The notes under the pieces: model-generated
What the model was told of the DNA's origin: nothing
Database searches by the model: none
What the model saw: the letters and a program-made list of their open reading frames with translations, nothing else
Position numbers and translations under genes: made by a program
Source: Hoplostethus atlanticus
Lineage: Eukaryota; Chordata; Actinopteri; Trachichthyiformes; Trachichthyidae
DNA length: 64,000 nt
Assembly (NCBI GenBank): GCA_034670405.1
Contig: JAXDDX010000002.1
Coordinates: 9,548,501-9,612,500, forward strand
Reading direction: 5' to 3'
Part shown: positions 1-13,073 of the stretch, in pieces
Numbering within the stretch: the first letter of the stretch is position 1
Layout of the letters: every line of letters starts with the position of its first letter

Positions 1-690
1 TTTCAATCTCCATCATGGCCAATGATGTCGAGATCAATCGTGTTTCTGATGGATGGTTATACCGAGTGTCTCGAAGTAGACAGGGTGGGGGTGAGGTGAG
101 TGTAAGGGGTTGTCAATGGCGAGGTCATTGGTTCAATAATGACATGTTGTCAGTAGCTTTGATATGTCTTCAGTTAAAGGTAAAAGTGTACCAGTGTTTC
201 TCTCCATAACTCTTTGTAGTTGTGGTGGTTGGGGGTTATTTTGGTTTTGGCTTAGCACCCGTTCTTGTTTTGGCTCCAGTTGTGGTTCCAACCCGGTTGT
301 AGAGCTGCAACCACTTGCAGTTTTCATCTGGGGTGGCCTAGTGGTTGAAGAGACTGTCCTTCAACGATGTTGTTTTGAAGTAATGCTTATCATGGCTGGT
401 TGGCTCTTAGTTGGCTCTAAGTATGCCGTGCCGTCAATGACTTGTGGGCTGTTGGTTAAAATCCCTGGAATAGGAAGTTGACCTGAAGCCTTGCATGCAA
501 GATCAGTGATTTAATCAGAGTGTGAAACGTTTAGTCACCTTGTCTGACAGGCTGTGAGGTCAATTCCTTGCTTGGATTTAACAGTCTTTGTGAGTTTGAT
601 TAACAAGCTAATTATTGTGTCCCCTTTTTATTCATTGTAAAACTATGTAGCACACTCTCAAACTGGAAGGTGTGTTTTAGTGTTGAGAAT
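1..690. other. anonymous sequence, no gene recognised
   Basis: Unique-looking sequence with a G/T-rich stretch around 215-310. Short frames on both strands show no family motif, and no splice-bounded exon with protein-like composition was seen. Confidence 0.5.
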
Positions 691-699
691 ATGGCCTGA

Positions 700-960
700 C
701 CAATACAGAAAAACATTGTTAACAACTATTGGCGATGTACCTTGCATTTCTGGGCCCATTTTGTTTGTTTGGTGGTGTATTTTTCATTTATTCCTCTGAT
801 AACTGGCAAAACGTGGAGAATGTGACATCAAGTTGAGATATTTCCAGCACAGCTACAATGGAGTTTGATAGCAGGAATTTTTTCAGCTATCTGAAACCTC
901 AACAGTAAACGTCATGTTTTGGTGTCAGTCCCTCAGAATCAAAGAGAAGAGTGATAGTTT
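700..960 (+). repeat. interspersed repeat, copy 1 (copy 2 at 27334-27561, opposite strand)
   Basis: This block matches the reverse complement of 27334-27561 over most of its length. Shared words include CTATTGGCGATGTACCTT, CTGGGCCCATTTTG and TTGGTGTCAGTCCCTCAGAAT. Two diverged, oppositely oriented copies in one window indicate a dispersed repeat. No coding motif or terminal repeat was found, so the class is unknown; a non-autonomous DNA element is possible. Confidence 0.75.
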
Positions 961-1129
961 ATTTCCTTGCATTGGTCACTTACATTTAGCTGTAACTTAA
1001 ATGTGCTTGTAGAAATAACACACTGCCTTGGTTCTCCAATCACAACTATAAGGCAGCATACCTCCACCAATGCTGAACAATCCTCCAACTTGCTGTTACA
1101 CCCAAAGACGCCATTCCTGCCACTTCAAT

Positions 1130-1360
1130 TTTAAATGAAATTGATTATTTTACCCTGCAAACCTGCCCTACGGATTTGGAATCAAGTCTCTATCTCCGTT
1201 AGTTTCATAGTTACATTTAGCTAAAAATCAGTAATCGTCTAATGATTGAAATGCCAGATCACCACCAAATACACTTATCTGTCCACCAAATTTCATGAAA
1301 TGTTTTGAGATATCCTGCTGACAGACAGACAAAAAAAACGTTACAGGGGTAAAACTATTA
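1130..1360 (+). repeat. interspersed fish repeat fragment
   Basis: The stretch contains the phrases CCAAATTTCATGAAATG and TTTTGAGATATCCTGCTGAC followed by ACAGACAGACAAAAAA. I recognise this wording as a common dispersed fish repeat whose tail has (ACAGA)n-like sequence. The boundaries and class are uncertain. Confidence 0.5.
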
Positions 1361-3920
1361 CCATGATTGAGAAGTAATAGGGTACATGCACCAAGATTAC
1401 AGTGATTTGATGGTAAAAAAATGGTAATCTGCTGCAGTTAATGGAGAAAACACAAAAACAACAACAAATAATAGTAATCAGATGTGACTGAAAAGCCAAG
1501 TTGTTACTTGTTGGATTCGGCTTTAGAGAAACTAGAGCCAAACATCTTTAATCTGTCATGGTCATGCTTTCTGAAAGTATCTTTCCCAACCCTGGCCATT
1601 GCCAACCCATTATTACACACAAAGCTCTTTCACAATAGACACTACATTACATATCTGGTCCTAAGACACAAATAGCCACTATTAACAAGCACTGACGCAA
1701 TCAAGCAAAACCTCATTAATGTCAATGACAAGTGAAAAAAACAGCATGTTCCTCATGGAGAGAAAGAGAATTTGGGCCGAAAGGAATGGAGGAAGTTAGA
1801 GTTAGAGAGCAGTAGGAGGGAGGGAGAGGAAGACAAAGAGAAAGAGAGAGAGCCTGCGTGTATAATGTGTAATTATCTATCTGATTAGCTCTGGTTGAGA
1901 TAATTAGAGTGTTTGCTAAACATACATTTATCGAGCTGAAGAGCAGCATCGATTCCCCCCCTGCTCTGCAGTGAGGCAGAATGTACTGAACGACAGAAAC
2001 CCAGTAGGAGAAATTAGAGAGAGAGACAGAGAGACAGACAAACAAAGAGATGAAAAGACATTGTTTGCTGTCTATGGCTCTCGATAGGGAAAGATGATAA
2101 ATAGATAAATACTAAGTGAGCCAGGCAGACAGAGAGCATGACAGTTACATAGAAGACTGTGCCATGGGCAAGAGATTCTTAAAGTATCGGGAATAGCAAA
2201 ATATGCAATGGCCCCGAGTTTTGTCATATATTGACTTTTTGTCTCCGTGTTTCATTGCATTTTTATGATATATCCATGGACAGCTAATGGCATGTCATGC
2301 CGCAGCCTCTATTTATGGGAGACAAGGGAATCGGGTGATGAAAGAAAGGAACAAAAACAGGAAAATGGAGTTATAGATCTGATATGGATTTTACTGTCAG
2401 CTGTCAGGGCAGTGATGATGATGTGAGGCCCAGTGAGAATGCAAGCGCATGTACATACACAGAAAGCACCTCATATGCACCCATGGATACACACACATAC
2501 ATACAATAATACACAGAAAACATGAGCATGCACAGACGCTCATGAGTGCATGAATAGACACACACACAATGAAGTTGCACTTATTGACACATACACCCTG
2601 ATGCTTCAGACACGGTTACACTCTCGTCATGTTATACTCTCTCTTGAACAATTCATAAGTGATAGAAATATTAAAGGAGAGGGAGGGAGAGGGAATTTTC
2701 AAATGAAAGACTCGTGGCAGTGACAGTCATGTCTAGCAGCTGTATTGACTGGCTCTTCTGTCAAGGTCTTCATCTCTTTTTCTTTCTTTCTGCCTCATTC
2801 TCATTCATTCTTATATTCACTGGCCGTGTGTGTGTGTTTATTATGGTTTATTAAAGAACATCAAAATTCTGCTGGCTTAACCCATTTACCCTCTTGCCTC
2901 TATCCACTCACTTAAGAGGACCTTCAACAACACAACTTTGGGCTCTCTTTCATTTCTGTCATTCCTTTCAGCCATCAGTATCATGTTTTAGCCGCGACCA
3001 GCAACTAGTACAAGTCATATAGTATAACTCTGTCGCTCCCGAAATTTTCAAAAACCTTCTCTGCGCATGTACAGCCGTGGGATACAGGGATACAATACCT
3101 ACACTCCTGGGCTCTAATCCTGGAGCTTTTGCACCGATCTGGTCACACTTTATCACAAATTGCCTGCTTCTTTACATCTGGTATGCAATATAGTTGCTAG
3201 CCCAGGTATATGATGTGATCAGAGCAACTTCCCATACTGTTAATTACTGTGATCCCCTGCACTGGAAACTGCAGTCCAGCAATAAAATATTCATACAGGA
3301 AAAAAATACACAAAACGATATTCCAAGTACAATAACAATTTAAAAAAGAATGCATCGTAATGTGTTGTCTTTTTAACAACTTCTTAATGATAAACAAGGA
3401 ACAAACCCTGTACATGAAACAGCCACACACGTTTTCTGTGTATCTCTTTGAACCAAGTTACAGGATAGATTGACGCCCATTTTGCAGCCAATTACATGAG
3501 GCTAACTAACACATCGGAACAACAACAAGTTCTTGCGAAACCACACTCCTACACATCCTATGTTTCCACTGCTCATCATTATTTAATTATATTATATTTC
3601 ACCCTTATTTATTCGTTCAGATTTAACAAGGGTAATGCCTGGGCAGGTAAAACATTGTTTTTTCCTCATTTCTTTCCCCTAAAGCAGGGGTAGGAAGCAT
3701 GTCATAACATGTGCTAACAAGGTGGATGCCGTACCCTTTCACCCCTACCCCTTCATACCACCTCCCTGTATACACATCTTTGGTTTCTGTTTCAACTGAT
3801 CTGCCCACCCATCGCTATAGCTGTTTTTGATGGTCTGTACATTCTTTGTGGTTGTTCCATGTGTAGTCTTGTCTTTGATCCCAGTACAGACAATTGCAGC
3901 CTATTAAAACAAGTGGAAAC
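1361..3920. other. anonymous sequence with low-complexity tracts
   Basis: A purine-rich tract covers about 1735-1850 and continues weakly to 2060. A CA-rich, imperfect microsatellite region covers 2440-2610. The remainder is mixed AT-rich sequence with no exon, RNA gene or element end that I can support. Confidence 0.5.
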
Positions 3921-3924
3921 TGGC

Positions 3925-4075
3925 AGGTCCTGATGGCTCAGCAGGCTCAGCCTCATACCTGGCACTTACAATGTTGTGAGTCTGAATCTGATTCTTGAGC
4001 TACTGTGCCAGGGCATAACCTCTCCTCCCCCAATTACTGTCACTTTCTATATGCTGTCTAATAAAGGAGAGAGAG
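3925..4075 (+). mobile_element. tRNA-derived SINE
   Basis: The left part has a pol III A-box-like motif, TGGCTCAGCAGG, near 3934. About 45 bases on is a degenerate B-box-like GTGAGTCTGAATC. A pyrimidine-rich body and CTGTCTAATAAAGG follow, matching the layout of fish tRNA-head SINEs whose body ends in a 'ctgtc...aataaagg' phrase. Two other copies of the same design lie at 28255-28405 and 42060-42215 on the - strand. It is diverged and no clean target duplication was found. Confidence 0.6.
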
Positions 4076-6744
4076 ACCATCCTTAAACTGGAATGTCCAG
4101 CTTCAAGTCCCCGCATTGACAAACACTTGAGCAAAACTAAACCAGCTTCAGGGGCACAGCTCCTTAGACACTCAACACACTTAATGGAGTTTTATTCTGG
4201 ATACATGATATTTGTATTTTTGAGAATTTGTCTAATGATCACAGTGGGACCATGCAGGAAAAAAATCCTCAAGGCTTCAAACTGAGGTCAAGTCTTTCTT
4301 TGTTTTAATTTTTAAGAAGGTTTTTGGAGCGCTGCTATCCCATGGTGTGCATGCTTCCTCTGCGATTCAGTGTTGTAGCACAGCAGCCAACCAAAAGGCT
4401 ACACGAGGAACCGCACCTGTTATAAATTGTACTTTTTCCTAATGATGTCAGTAAACCTTTACTACTTGTCTAGCCCAGCGGGTGACTTCAAATTTAAGGG
4501 GCGGAATGGGCAGGTGAATCATTGTTTTCCCTCACACTTTCTCCATAGATCTGATCTTAACAAGATACAGGGCATCTAACAATTTCTGCTTACATGAGGA
4601 ATGTCACCCCACTCAGTCCAATCTCAAACCATGCCCTGTATTTCTGAAACTGCCCATTTTTTCCCATTAAAGAAAGAGTGTCTGAACCAAAAGTTCCTGG
4701 CTTGATGCTTTAGCCTAATCTCCCCAATGTCTCCCTCTGCTTGTATAGAAGGACTATTTTGTACCATTGTCTGATCTGTTATGCTTCTCTCTGGGCCACT
4801 TCTGCCCCCACTTTTATTCTTTTTCTGCTTTTCTTTACAACTAATTTGATGGTGGATTCCTGTCCATTTAAAGGCTTGTGAGTCTCTGCCTGTCTCAAAA
4901 CAAAACTCTTTAAGTTCTCTTGCTTCCTTTATCTCCATCTCACTCGCCTTGCCCTTCCTCTCTGTCTCTTTCTGTCTGGCCCATTATTAGAACATTTCCC
5001 CCACTATTTTCTCTTTTCAATTAAGTCTCAAATCCTTGTGGTTTTCTGGATCTAAGGGAGGTCTGGTGCTCAGATCCTATAGCCTTCTGATCAGCTGAGA
5101 GAGACACAGAGACAGAAAGGGAAAAAGAGAGAGCAGGAGGGAGAAAGATAGGAAGGAGAGAGACAGAGGGGGAAAAAGAAAGCAAGCGAGGGGGTATCAG
5201 AGAGGGGAGAGAGAGACCAGGAGAGAAAGAATGTAAAAGAACTAGGATAGAGCAAGAGAGAGCAAATGTTTACAGCCTGATCTCATGGTAATTAAAGGAA
5301 ATCCGATGATTTGCAATGTGTAAAGTGCACTGAAATTGCTTTTCAGAACTTGTGTGTAGTGCACTGTGATAAATATTTGTCTAACTCTCTCTTTGATCAA
5401 TTCATTAACCGTTAAGTGTTTCTTGCCTGACCCCAAATCATTCTTCTACCTTACCCTACCCTCACCAAAGTTAACCTCTGTAGCATGAACCTAACCCTAC
5501 ATTTTTGGCTTTAACATAAATCGATCTCATATCTACTGTATTATTGAAAATTAGAATTGCCACTTTAAAAAACCCCTTTCCCAATCAGCCAGCCGAGATG
5601 GACAAAATTCAAATGGCAAAGAAGAGGTACGTTAACAAAGCAGCATATTGATACGAGGGACTATATCACACAGTATCGATCACCTTCTGGTCACCTGGCT
5701 GAACTCAGTCCATGCAGCACAGTGACCCCAGCTGGCTCAACACCTTCATCTGGTGAACAGGCACATGGTTGGCTCTTTGTGTTCAACAGTTGAATTATCT
5801 TATTGAAATGCCAAGGCAGGGGTATTTCAACACCAAGAAGATATTATCCTGGTATCAACTACCGATGCGAAGGTTTTTGTAAACATTATAAAAACGATAA
5901 CGAGTGCAAATAATACAGAAATAGAGAGAGAAATGTAGCTCCTATTAGTGGAAAGTACTTGTACTAGTACTACCTTCACTGTCTCCTTGATATTGTGTGG
6001 TTGATCACATATGCTACTCATTAGTGACGACAGAGAGAGAGAGAAAGTGAGAGCATCCGGTAAATTGGGCTTTCTGTTGCACTAGTGAGCTTGCGTGGGT
6101 TTAAATGCTGTCTCTTTACGTCTGCACTCCAATGTCACAACACAGGCTTTGTTCCAGTTGATACATAGCATATCCAGCTAATGGAAATAATTATGAGGTT
6201 TTCATTATAGCACGAGTACATAGATTTAAACCTGACACTGACACTGTGGGGACGGGTGTGTGTGAAAAGTTAGAGAAAAGAAAAAGGGAAAGAGAGAGGA
6301 AAAGATGTAGAGAACAAAAGGAGAGTATCAGACAGGAATAAATGGGGAAAAGTGAAGATACGCATGAGCAATAGAGGAAAAAAGAGGGAGTCTTAAATGT
6401 GCGTTGGGGCACAGATGGGGAACTTGTCTGTGTAGCACTTTCAGATTTTATGATGTGTGGATGCTCTCTAAGTTATCGCTTGGAGGAAAAGATCACATAT
6501 GCCCTGTGAAAGTGTCTTTCCTTCTCTCCTTGTCTCGCCCTCTCTCTCTGTGAAGCCCTGGTTATTGTTACTTCCCTGCTGTCTTGCTGTTATAAAACAA
6601 GTCAGCTGCAAAACAACCCTTCCTCAAAAACAGCCTCTGCAACTCAAGAGCAAAAAGCATTTTACAACTAAGGGTGGAAAAACATAACATTTCTTGCATT
6701 CAGTCCTAGCCGTTGAAGAAACTTTCCATCATGCAACTCTGCTG
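4076..6744. other. anonymous sequence with purine-rich tracts
   Basis: Strongly purine-rich GA tracts occur at about 5095-5245 and 6245-6395. Short frames on both strands here, including a 104-residue one at 4624-4938 (-), have no recognisable motif. Nothing else is supported. Confidence 0.5.
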
Positions 6745-7560
6745 CATTAGTACTGTATACAGTGGTAGCCAGGGGAGAAGTCCTCCATCACACACCTTCT
6801 AAGGTTAAACTTAACTACGGAGGCCACGTGACCAGGAGACAACAAAATATCCCGCAATCAAAAAGAAACCCAACAACACCTCCCTCCCATTACTCAAACC
6901 CAGGCTTCAATTTCCCACAGGTTCTATTCTCAGGATCCTCCCTCCCTGTGGCATGGGGCTGCTGGATGTCAAAGACCACAAACCAATAACTAAATTGCTA
7001 CACTATATAGGGATTCAGCCCTATAGTACCCAACTTACCCCAAGTTGACCCCAACAAGTGAGAACAAAACACCCGCCTCCCTTCTGGTCCCAGGTGCCGG
7101 ATGCGGCTGGGCTGCAAGGACAGTCATTTGTATCCTTCATGGACTCAAGCCGTTGGAGAGCTCTGTGGTCCGTCTCCTCTTTCCCAGCAGATAGTACTTG
7201 AAACAGTATATCGTCCACTTGATCGCTAGACACTCAAGCTCTACTGCAGAGTATCTTGTTGCACGAGGAAAGAGTTTCCTGCTGACATAGGCCATTGGTT
7301 TCTGCTCCTCTCCCTCCCCCTGCAGAATGACGCCACCGATGCCCCTACCTGAAGTGTCTGTCTGGACGGTGAAGGGTAGCTCAAAGTTGGGGCCCATGAC
7401 AGAGGGCCTCCTTTAGGTCCTGGAATGACCCAATCTAGTTTTACCTCACTGGTGAGATCAGACAAAGTTGCAACTCTTGCTGTAAATACCAGGAATAACC
7501 GATACCAGCCAACCAGGCCCAGAAATGACCCCACCTGCTTCCTGGTAGTTGGCATGGTAG
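6745..7560 (-). mobile_element. Ty3/gypsy LTR retrotransposon fragment (RT end, RNase H and 3' region)
   Basis: Read on the - strand, broken frames give the end of reverse transcriptase (FLGLVGWYR near 7520) and then the connection and RNase H regions: LPFTVQTDTSG near 7375, YVSRKLFPRATRYSAVE near 7270, and AIKW...KYYLLG near 7205. TDHRALQ and MKDSN-like words follow in another frame. The RT catalytic motif is missing because the copy starts downstream of it, and there is an internal deletion between the RT end and RNase H. A GGGxC-type C-terminal phrase near 7070 then passes into non-coding sequence to about 6745 that may be LTR-derived. It is a dead relic. Confidence 0.8.
7021..7555 (-). 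pseudogene. gypsy pol remnant (RT C-terminus plus RNase H)
   Basis: This is the coding part of the gypsy relic. The RNase H core aspartate (QTDTSG) and the glutamate-containing helix (SAVELECLAIKW) are still readable. They lie in a different frame from the preceding RT segment and from the following TDHRALQ segment, so at least two frameshifts are present. Function is lost; only the relation to gypsy pol is claimed. Confidence 0.75.
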
Positions 7561-8221
7561 TTAATGCAGTTCATTCTCTCTCAAATGTTCTCAAGTAGAT
7601 CTGAACGGGAGCTTGTTACTCCAAACTGTCTCCAAAACAAATGGTTGCCAGACCACTACTTATACTCTCTGACATCTGAAAGGAGAGCAAAAAATGAAAT
7701 TTCCCAACAATTTCTCTCAGGTATGCAGCAGCAGTGCAGAATCCAAGGGATAAAGAAGTGGGACCTACATACGATCTAACACTATCCACATCTATAACTC
7801 AACACTAAGTTGCTGTAGGGAGTGTGGTGGGTGTGAAAGATCTTCTGACAGAATACCTGTACTTTGTACCTGTACTTGAAAAAAAACCCAAAAAGACACA
7901 AAAAGGAATACAAAATGGCAGCAGATGGAAGGTGTGACATCAATTAAGAGCAAATAAAAGGATTGTCGCGTTTTTCCATTCTTGGTCTTGCTGGTTGTGT
8001 CAACACATCGTGAGTGCAGTCTGGAGCAACACGTGTGTGTTTCTATTTCAAGCCACAATGTTGGACGGTTTGGGTTGCGTAATTCAAGTACTTCTGGTCT
8101 TGATCTTGCTTTCAGAGAGAGGGAACGTGTCCATGGATCAAAACACTGAGTGCACTAAGCAAAGCGCTACACAGATGTGTTGCTTTGAATAAGCTAAGCT
8201 AATTTGTTACGTCTTTGTTGT

Positions 8222-8267
<46 letters not shown>

Positions 8268-10530
8268 CCTATTTTGCTGATTACTCCTCAGTATAGGCTT
8301 TTATCCTTGAAGTAATACGACATATAGTTTTGATAAATGAAACCTTTCAGTTACACTTTTTCTATCCGGTGCCAGATTCATGTATCTCCAGCCACGTGTC
8401 CTATTCATCAAACTTCATTTGTATCGACCGCTTTTGAAACCTTCAGTTGCGTGACAGACAGGATCCCATTTGTATATATTCGCCTGAGAACAACGGACTC
8501 GTCAGCAGATCGCCGTGGACATGTGACATCGAACAGAGATCAGTTTCTAAACGGATTAAAAAGTGATGGTTCCGTTTCAGATTGAATTGGAGAAAACTGA
8601 GACGTGACCAGTGAGTTGTGAGGGTTGAGTTTTTCTTTTTGTTCTATTTTCTCAACTTCATTTCTTTCATTCCTTTTTATCTCTTCAGTTTCTCTCCCTC
8701 TTCCCCTCATCTCCCTCATCTGCCGTCTTCATCTCCGTATCTCTTGTTATCTTCCTCTGTGTCTCCGTCCTTCTCTCTCAGTTGGTCAGTCTCTATCCTC
8801 TCTATCCATCTGGACGGAGTATTCACATGTGGTAGGCAGCTGTGTCCGGTATGTATGTGTGCATGTGTACATGTACATGGCTGTATCCAAGTATGAGCAC
8901 CAGCTGTGTGCACGGAAGCATCCACTCATGGCCAGCAGCTGTGTGTATAGTGTGTTTGTGTGCGTGTACACACGTGCATTTTCCACGCACATGCAGGTGT
9001 GTATATACCCATACCCATTTACTGTGGCAGCTGTGTGTGTCGTGTGTGTTTGGGTGTGGACAGCTGTTTGGTAGCAGGTGATGATTTCAGAAGCCAGACA
9101 GACAACCACCCAGGCAGGCAGCCAAGGGGACATCAGGGGGAGCAATGCCCAGCATGATGTAAGGGAGCTTGGGCATTTACTCAGCCAGGCTCTCTGTAGT
9201 CCCGGACCTCTGCTGGATGTCTGGTGGTTTAGGAGGGCCCCAGCTGTGGGTGTCAGTGTTTATACAGGACTCTCAGACTGCCAAACCCCACAGACGGCTT
9301 ACTTAGTTCTGCACCAAAGGTTAAAAGTCAGATTTTATGTTCCTGTGTAAATGCCACCTGAGAAGGAGATGTAGAGAAAAGATGGAAGAGGGGGAAAGAG
9401 AAGTCAGGTGAACAGACGAGAGGGAGAAAGGGAAGAGGAAGAAATAGAGACAGATGATAGGGAGAGGGAGAGAAGAGAGACGAGATGAAAAGAGAGAGAG
9501 AGAGTAAGGGAAAAGGGAATACAGGAAAGACAGATACGACTGAGATATGAAAGAAGGGAAAGATGAAAGAAGCCATAGGCAGTGTGTTTCAAAGGAGGAA
9601 ATATAATTTTAAAAACTGGTAGGTGAAAACAGGAGTGACAAGAAAGGGGAAGAAGGGAAGAGCATGGAGGATTTGTCAGAGGGAAAGATAGACAGAGAAG
9701 AAAAAAAGAAGGAAGGAAGGAAGGAAAGAAAGAGGGGATACAAAACAGAGAAGCACACCTTCCCTGTCAGCAAATAGTGAGACTAACTGCTACCTATAAA
9801 GTTGAATGGGAAGTGAATGAGACCCATATGGCTTCCCTCTATCATCCCAGCTATACAGAAGACCTCTCTAAAACCTCATGAGGCCAGATGACACCAGCCA
9901 TACCTCCACTACTAAAACAGACAGATGGTTACCAAGCTCTGTGATGAGTAACCAGCTGTGCAAATGACACAGAAACTGTATAGATAGTCAATTCTGGGTG
10001 AAAAACAAGCAAACAAATGCTGTGTTCACTCTTCGTTTAAAGACTCGTCATCTATTTTGGTGCATGAAACAGGCAATGGAGTAACAGAAAAAAAATCTAT
10101 GTGCCTATAAGAAGAAAAACGTAGAGAGGCTTTTAATTTTTTTGTAGTTTCAGGAGATTAAACATAACAAGTATAAACTCCCATTTCTCATTCTCACTCC
10201 CTCTGTTAATGTCTGCTCTGAGTTCTCATCAAGGCATGTTGACATCAGCCACTCCGCACTACTGAAAAGAGCAACATTATAATCAAGTTCTACAAGACGT
10301 CACCAGGCGCCACACAGAAGACATTTTTATCTCATCTTTGCAAGTGTTTCACTGACAGCAGAAAATATGAAAACTGTAAATACCATTTTTACTATACAAA
10401 AACTGCATAGCTCCATAGAGCATTAATTGCAAAAGATATAAACTGATACCATGACAGTGTCCAAGAGCATTTTCTGGGGTTAAAGGTACATTTGCTGGTT
10501 TGTATGTATAGTATGTATGTTGTATGTATA
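7561..10530. other. anonymous sequence rich in microsatellites
   Basis: The stretch holds a (CA)n array at 8225-8263, a pyrimidine-rich tract at 8620-8800, imperfect TG/CA repeats at 8840-9080 and a long purine-rich tract at 9360-9760 with a (GGAA)n core near 9710-9730. Frames of 60-150 residues here consist of S/L/P/F or H/T/C runs dictated by these repeats and are not genes. Confidence 0.6.
8225..8263. repeat. (CA)n microsatellite
   Basis: An almost perfect run of about 19 CA units. Confidence 0.95.
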
Positions 10531-10622
10531 CTTTTTCAGAGTGAAAATAAATTGTTGGCAAAATTGGCAAAATCAGATGTGACCGGGCCTTAAAAGGACA
10601 CTCCACCCTTTTTCAACCTAAT
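10531..10622 (+). repeat. truncated copy of the repeat at 12741-12840
   Basis: About 90 bases are nearly identical to 12741-12840, including GTTGGCAAAATTGGCAAAAT, CAGATGTGACC and TTAAAAGGACACTCCACC. A short indel follows the first CTTTTTCA. The similarity stops just after CAACCTAAT, so this copy has only the left end of the MITE at 12807-13073 plus shared sequence upstream of it. Confidence 0.85.
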
Positions 10623-12534
10623 ATTATAGTTTAAATTTGAACTGGATGTAAAAGTTCAGACAAACAATGTGAGTCCACAAAGTCAGTCTCCCAAGTAGCT
10701 CGGGTTTACTGATATCAGAGATGAGTCTTTGATTCATTTGATTGGTTCTTTGATTTGGCTTTGGCAGACGGATTCTCATATTCACAAATATTGATTGCCA
10801 TTGCCCATTCGAATAACAGGATAAATGGGGTAGAAAAATGAGAATAAAATCTAATCTTAAAGCGAGTGGTATTGTTGTGGCAGTTTAAGTGGTTAAAAAT
10901 ACAACATGATGATGAACTGTTAGAGCAAAATATATCTGAAAAACACAACAACAACTAGAAATAACAAACGAGTCAGAGGTACCACGGATAGAGTGCAACA
11001 GTGAATTTCTGGACAGATATGAGAATACTGAGTTGCTTGTGTGTGAGTGATCACACACACACACGTGCATGAAGACACATGAAGACACATGCACTAAGCT
11101 TATATATTATTTCTAGTACAAAGATTTGAAATATGGAGGTATAGACTCCGAGTCTGAAAATAGCATTCTGCTCTGCTGGGAGAAATGAAAGTTTTTAAGA
11201 GTAATGAGAGGGTGAGGAATGTGATGAGGTGGTAAGACTGGTGGTAACACTCTCAGACACACACACACACACACACACACACGTACATCTCATGTGTTAT
11301 GCATGGCCATTAGTCAAATCTGTCACTAAACATACTAAGCACACTCACACAGTATGGCCATTGTCAGGTATACTTGTGGGGGAACATGTGGAAGAAGTAG
11401 CTAGAAGAAGATAAGAAGCAACATCTCCTAGGAGGCTCATCTACGTGTTTTTTTCTGACCACCTAAATGAGAATTTGTTTTATATTTTGTATCTTTTACT
11501 GGCATAGTCATAATAGCAGATGTAACACTTTGTAGATCGCTGTAGGGAACTTCTCTTTTTACTCGGGCCCTCGGTCAGAACAGAGGGTCGGCTACAGAAC
11601 AGCACCCCTGGAGCTGGGAGCTGGTAGGGATTCAGTGTCTTGCTCAAGGACATTTGAACTGGCCACCCGGCCACCCAAGACATTGAAATGAAATCCTATG
11701 TTACATTTTGCTTGCCTAGGGCTTTCTGGATGGATTCCAATATCCTTGTTTTTTCTCTTAAAAGTTGTTGTGGGCTCTTAGGGTCTTGAAAGCCACATTG
11801 TTGTGTAAAACTAATACTGCAATATTACCATCTGAGCCAGTTTAAGAAGCCACGAAAAAGCCCACATATTATATTTGCTATCAATGTCACGTACTGCACC
11901 AAACCCAACCAGATGGCGATCGGAGGGGGACTGAAAAGGAATCGCACACACCTTGATGACACAAATTATAACACGCACCTCGTTCTTGAAAGAGAGTTTA
12001 AGACAGAAAGATTGAGGTAAAAAGCTGCTTTAACTTTCAGTGACTCTACTTGTTCGATTTGAAAGAGTGAATTTGACCACTGATTTCAAAGCCTCGGGAA
12101 TGGAAGTGCTTTGAAATAGTGAAATGCTGTTCGGAATATTGAAAGAACAGAAATGCCAATGGGAAATGGGATGGCATGTGTTTCAAAACGAGTAAAAGTT
12201 GCCACTAAAAAACTGAATTTGAATTATGCGCACTGAATTTGTGTGTGACTCTTTCAATTGAATTCCATGATTTATATATGAATATTTGAACAAGTGAAAA
12301 CTAGCAGAGTGCTAGTTTTGGGAGCATATGGGTGAATGATGCAATATTGTTTTTCATTAGCTGTGCTGATGCTGTTATATGCACTAGTTTTTATTCCAGT
12401 TTTTGCAATTGATTTGACATATTTCTCCAAACTAAGGGTCATGCTCTCAAAACAGTTAACCCAGCCATTGAAACACCCTCTTATTTTGAAAAACAGCCCT
12501 AGCAGCTTTACTTTGATGGTCAACCAACCTGACC
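10623..12534. other. anonymous sequence
   Basis: Holds a (AC)n microsatellite at 11257-11282 and, around 11570-11690, a fragment with AGTGTCTTGCTCAAGGACA that is common in dispersed fish repeats. No gene was recognised. Confidence 0.5.
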
Positions 12535-12605
12535 AACCATCTTAACCCATGCTGGCCAGCTAGACCAGCCTGACACCAGCTTGGCCAGGCTGGGAGACCA
12601 GACCC
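12535..12605. repeat. CCAGC/CTGG-rich repeat fragment
   Basis: Repeated words (CTGGCCAGC, GACCAGCCTGAC, CACCAGCTTGGCCAGGCTGG) form an imperfect short-period array. It resembles the 'accagc' repeat common in fish genomes. Confidence 0.5.
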
Positions 12606-12806
12606 AAGAAATTATACACGCTAACATTTTTATTTCTACTTTTCATACATGATGCTAAGCTAACTTAGCTCCATAGCTGCTAAGTAGATAACAGAGGTGC
12701 CCTCCTCAAATACCTGCCCACATCACACATCACACATGTCCTTTTTCATCACGAAGAGTGAAAATAAATTGTTGGCAAAATTGGCAAAATCAGATGTGAC
12801 CAGGCC

Positions 12807-13073
12807 TTAAAAGGACACTCCACCCTTTTTCAACCTAATCTCCATTAATCAGTGGTTGATGCTATTAGATGGTACTATTTTTGTGACCTCGTTCTGTGTC
12901 TCGGAGAAAAGTTGTTTGAATCTCAAAAAAAAACCCTGACTATGACGCTGGCGACATTCTCTTCCTGGATTGTCGTATTGGGTGTATTTGAGTGATTTTT
13001 TGCTTCTATCCATCAAGGTAACACATTCCTGCGATATAACATCCACATGAATCATGGTGGAGTTTTCCTTTAA
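12807..13073. mobile_element. MITE with TTAA ends and inverted repeats
   Basis: The left end is TTAA followed by AAGGACACTCCACC. The right end is GGTGGAGTTTTCCT followed by TTAA. The ends are imperfect inverted repeats (11 of 14 bases match) and TTAA flanks both sides. TTAA target duplication is typical of piggyBac-type, and also Kolobok-type, transposons. The 259-bp interior has no coding capacity. A left-end-only copy is at 10590-10622. Confidence 0.65.

Noticed and set aside
4624-4938. 104-codon frame on the - strand
   Set aside because: No motif, no conserved-looking block, and no splice or promoter context.
8620-9150. Several overlapping open frames of 80-150 codons on both strands
   Set aside because: They are composed of S/L/F/P, C/V or H/T runs dictated by CT-, TG- and CA-rich sequence, and have no family motif or splice support.
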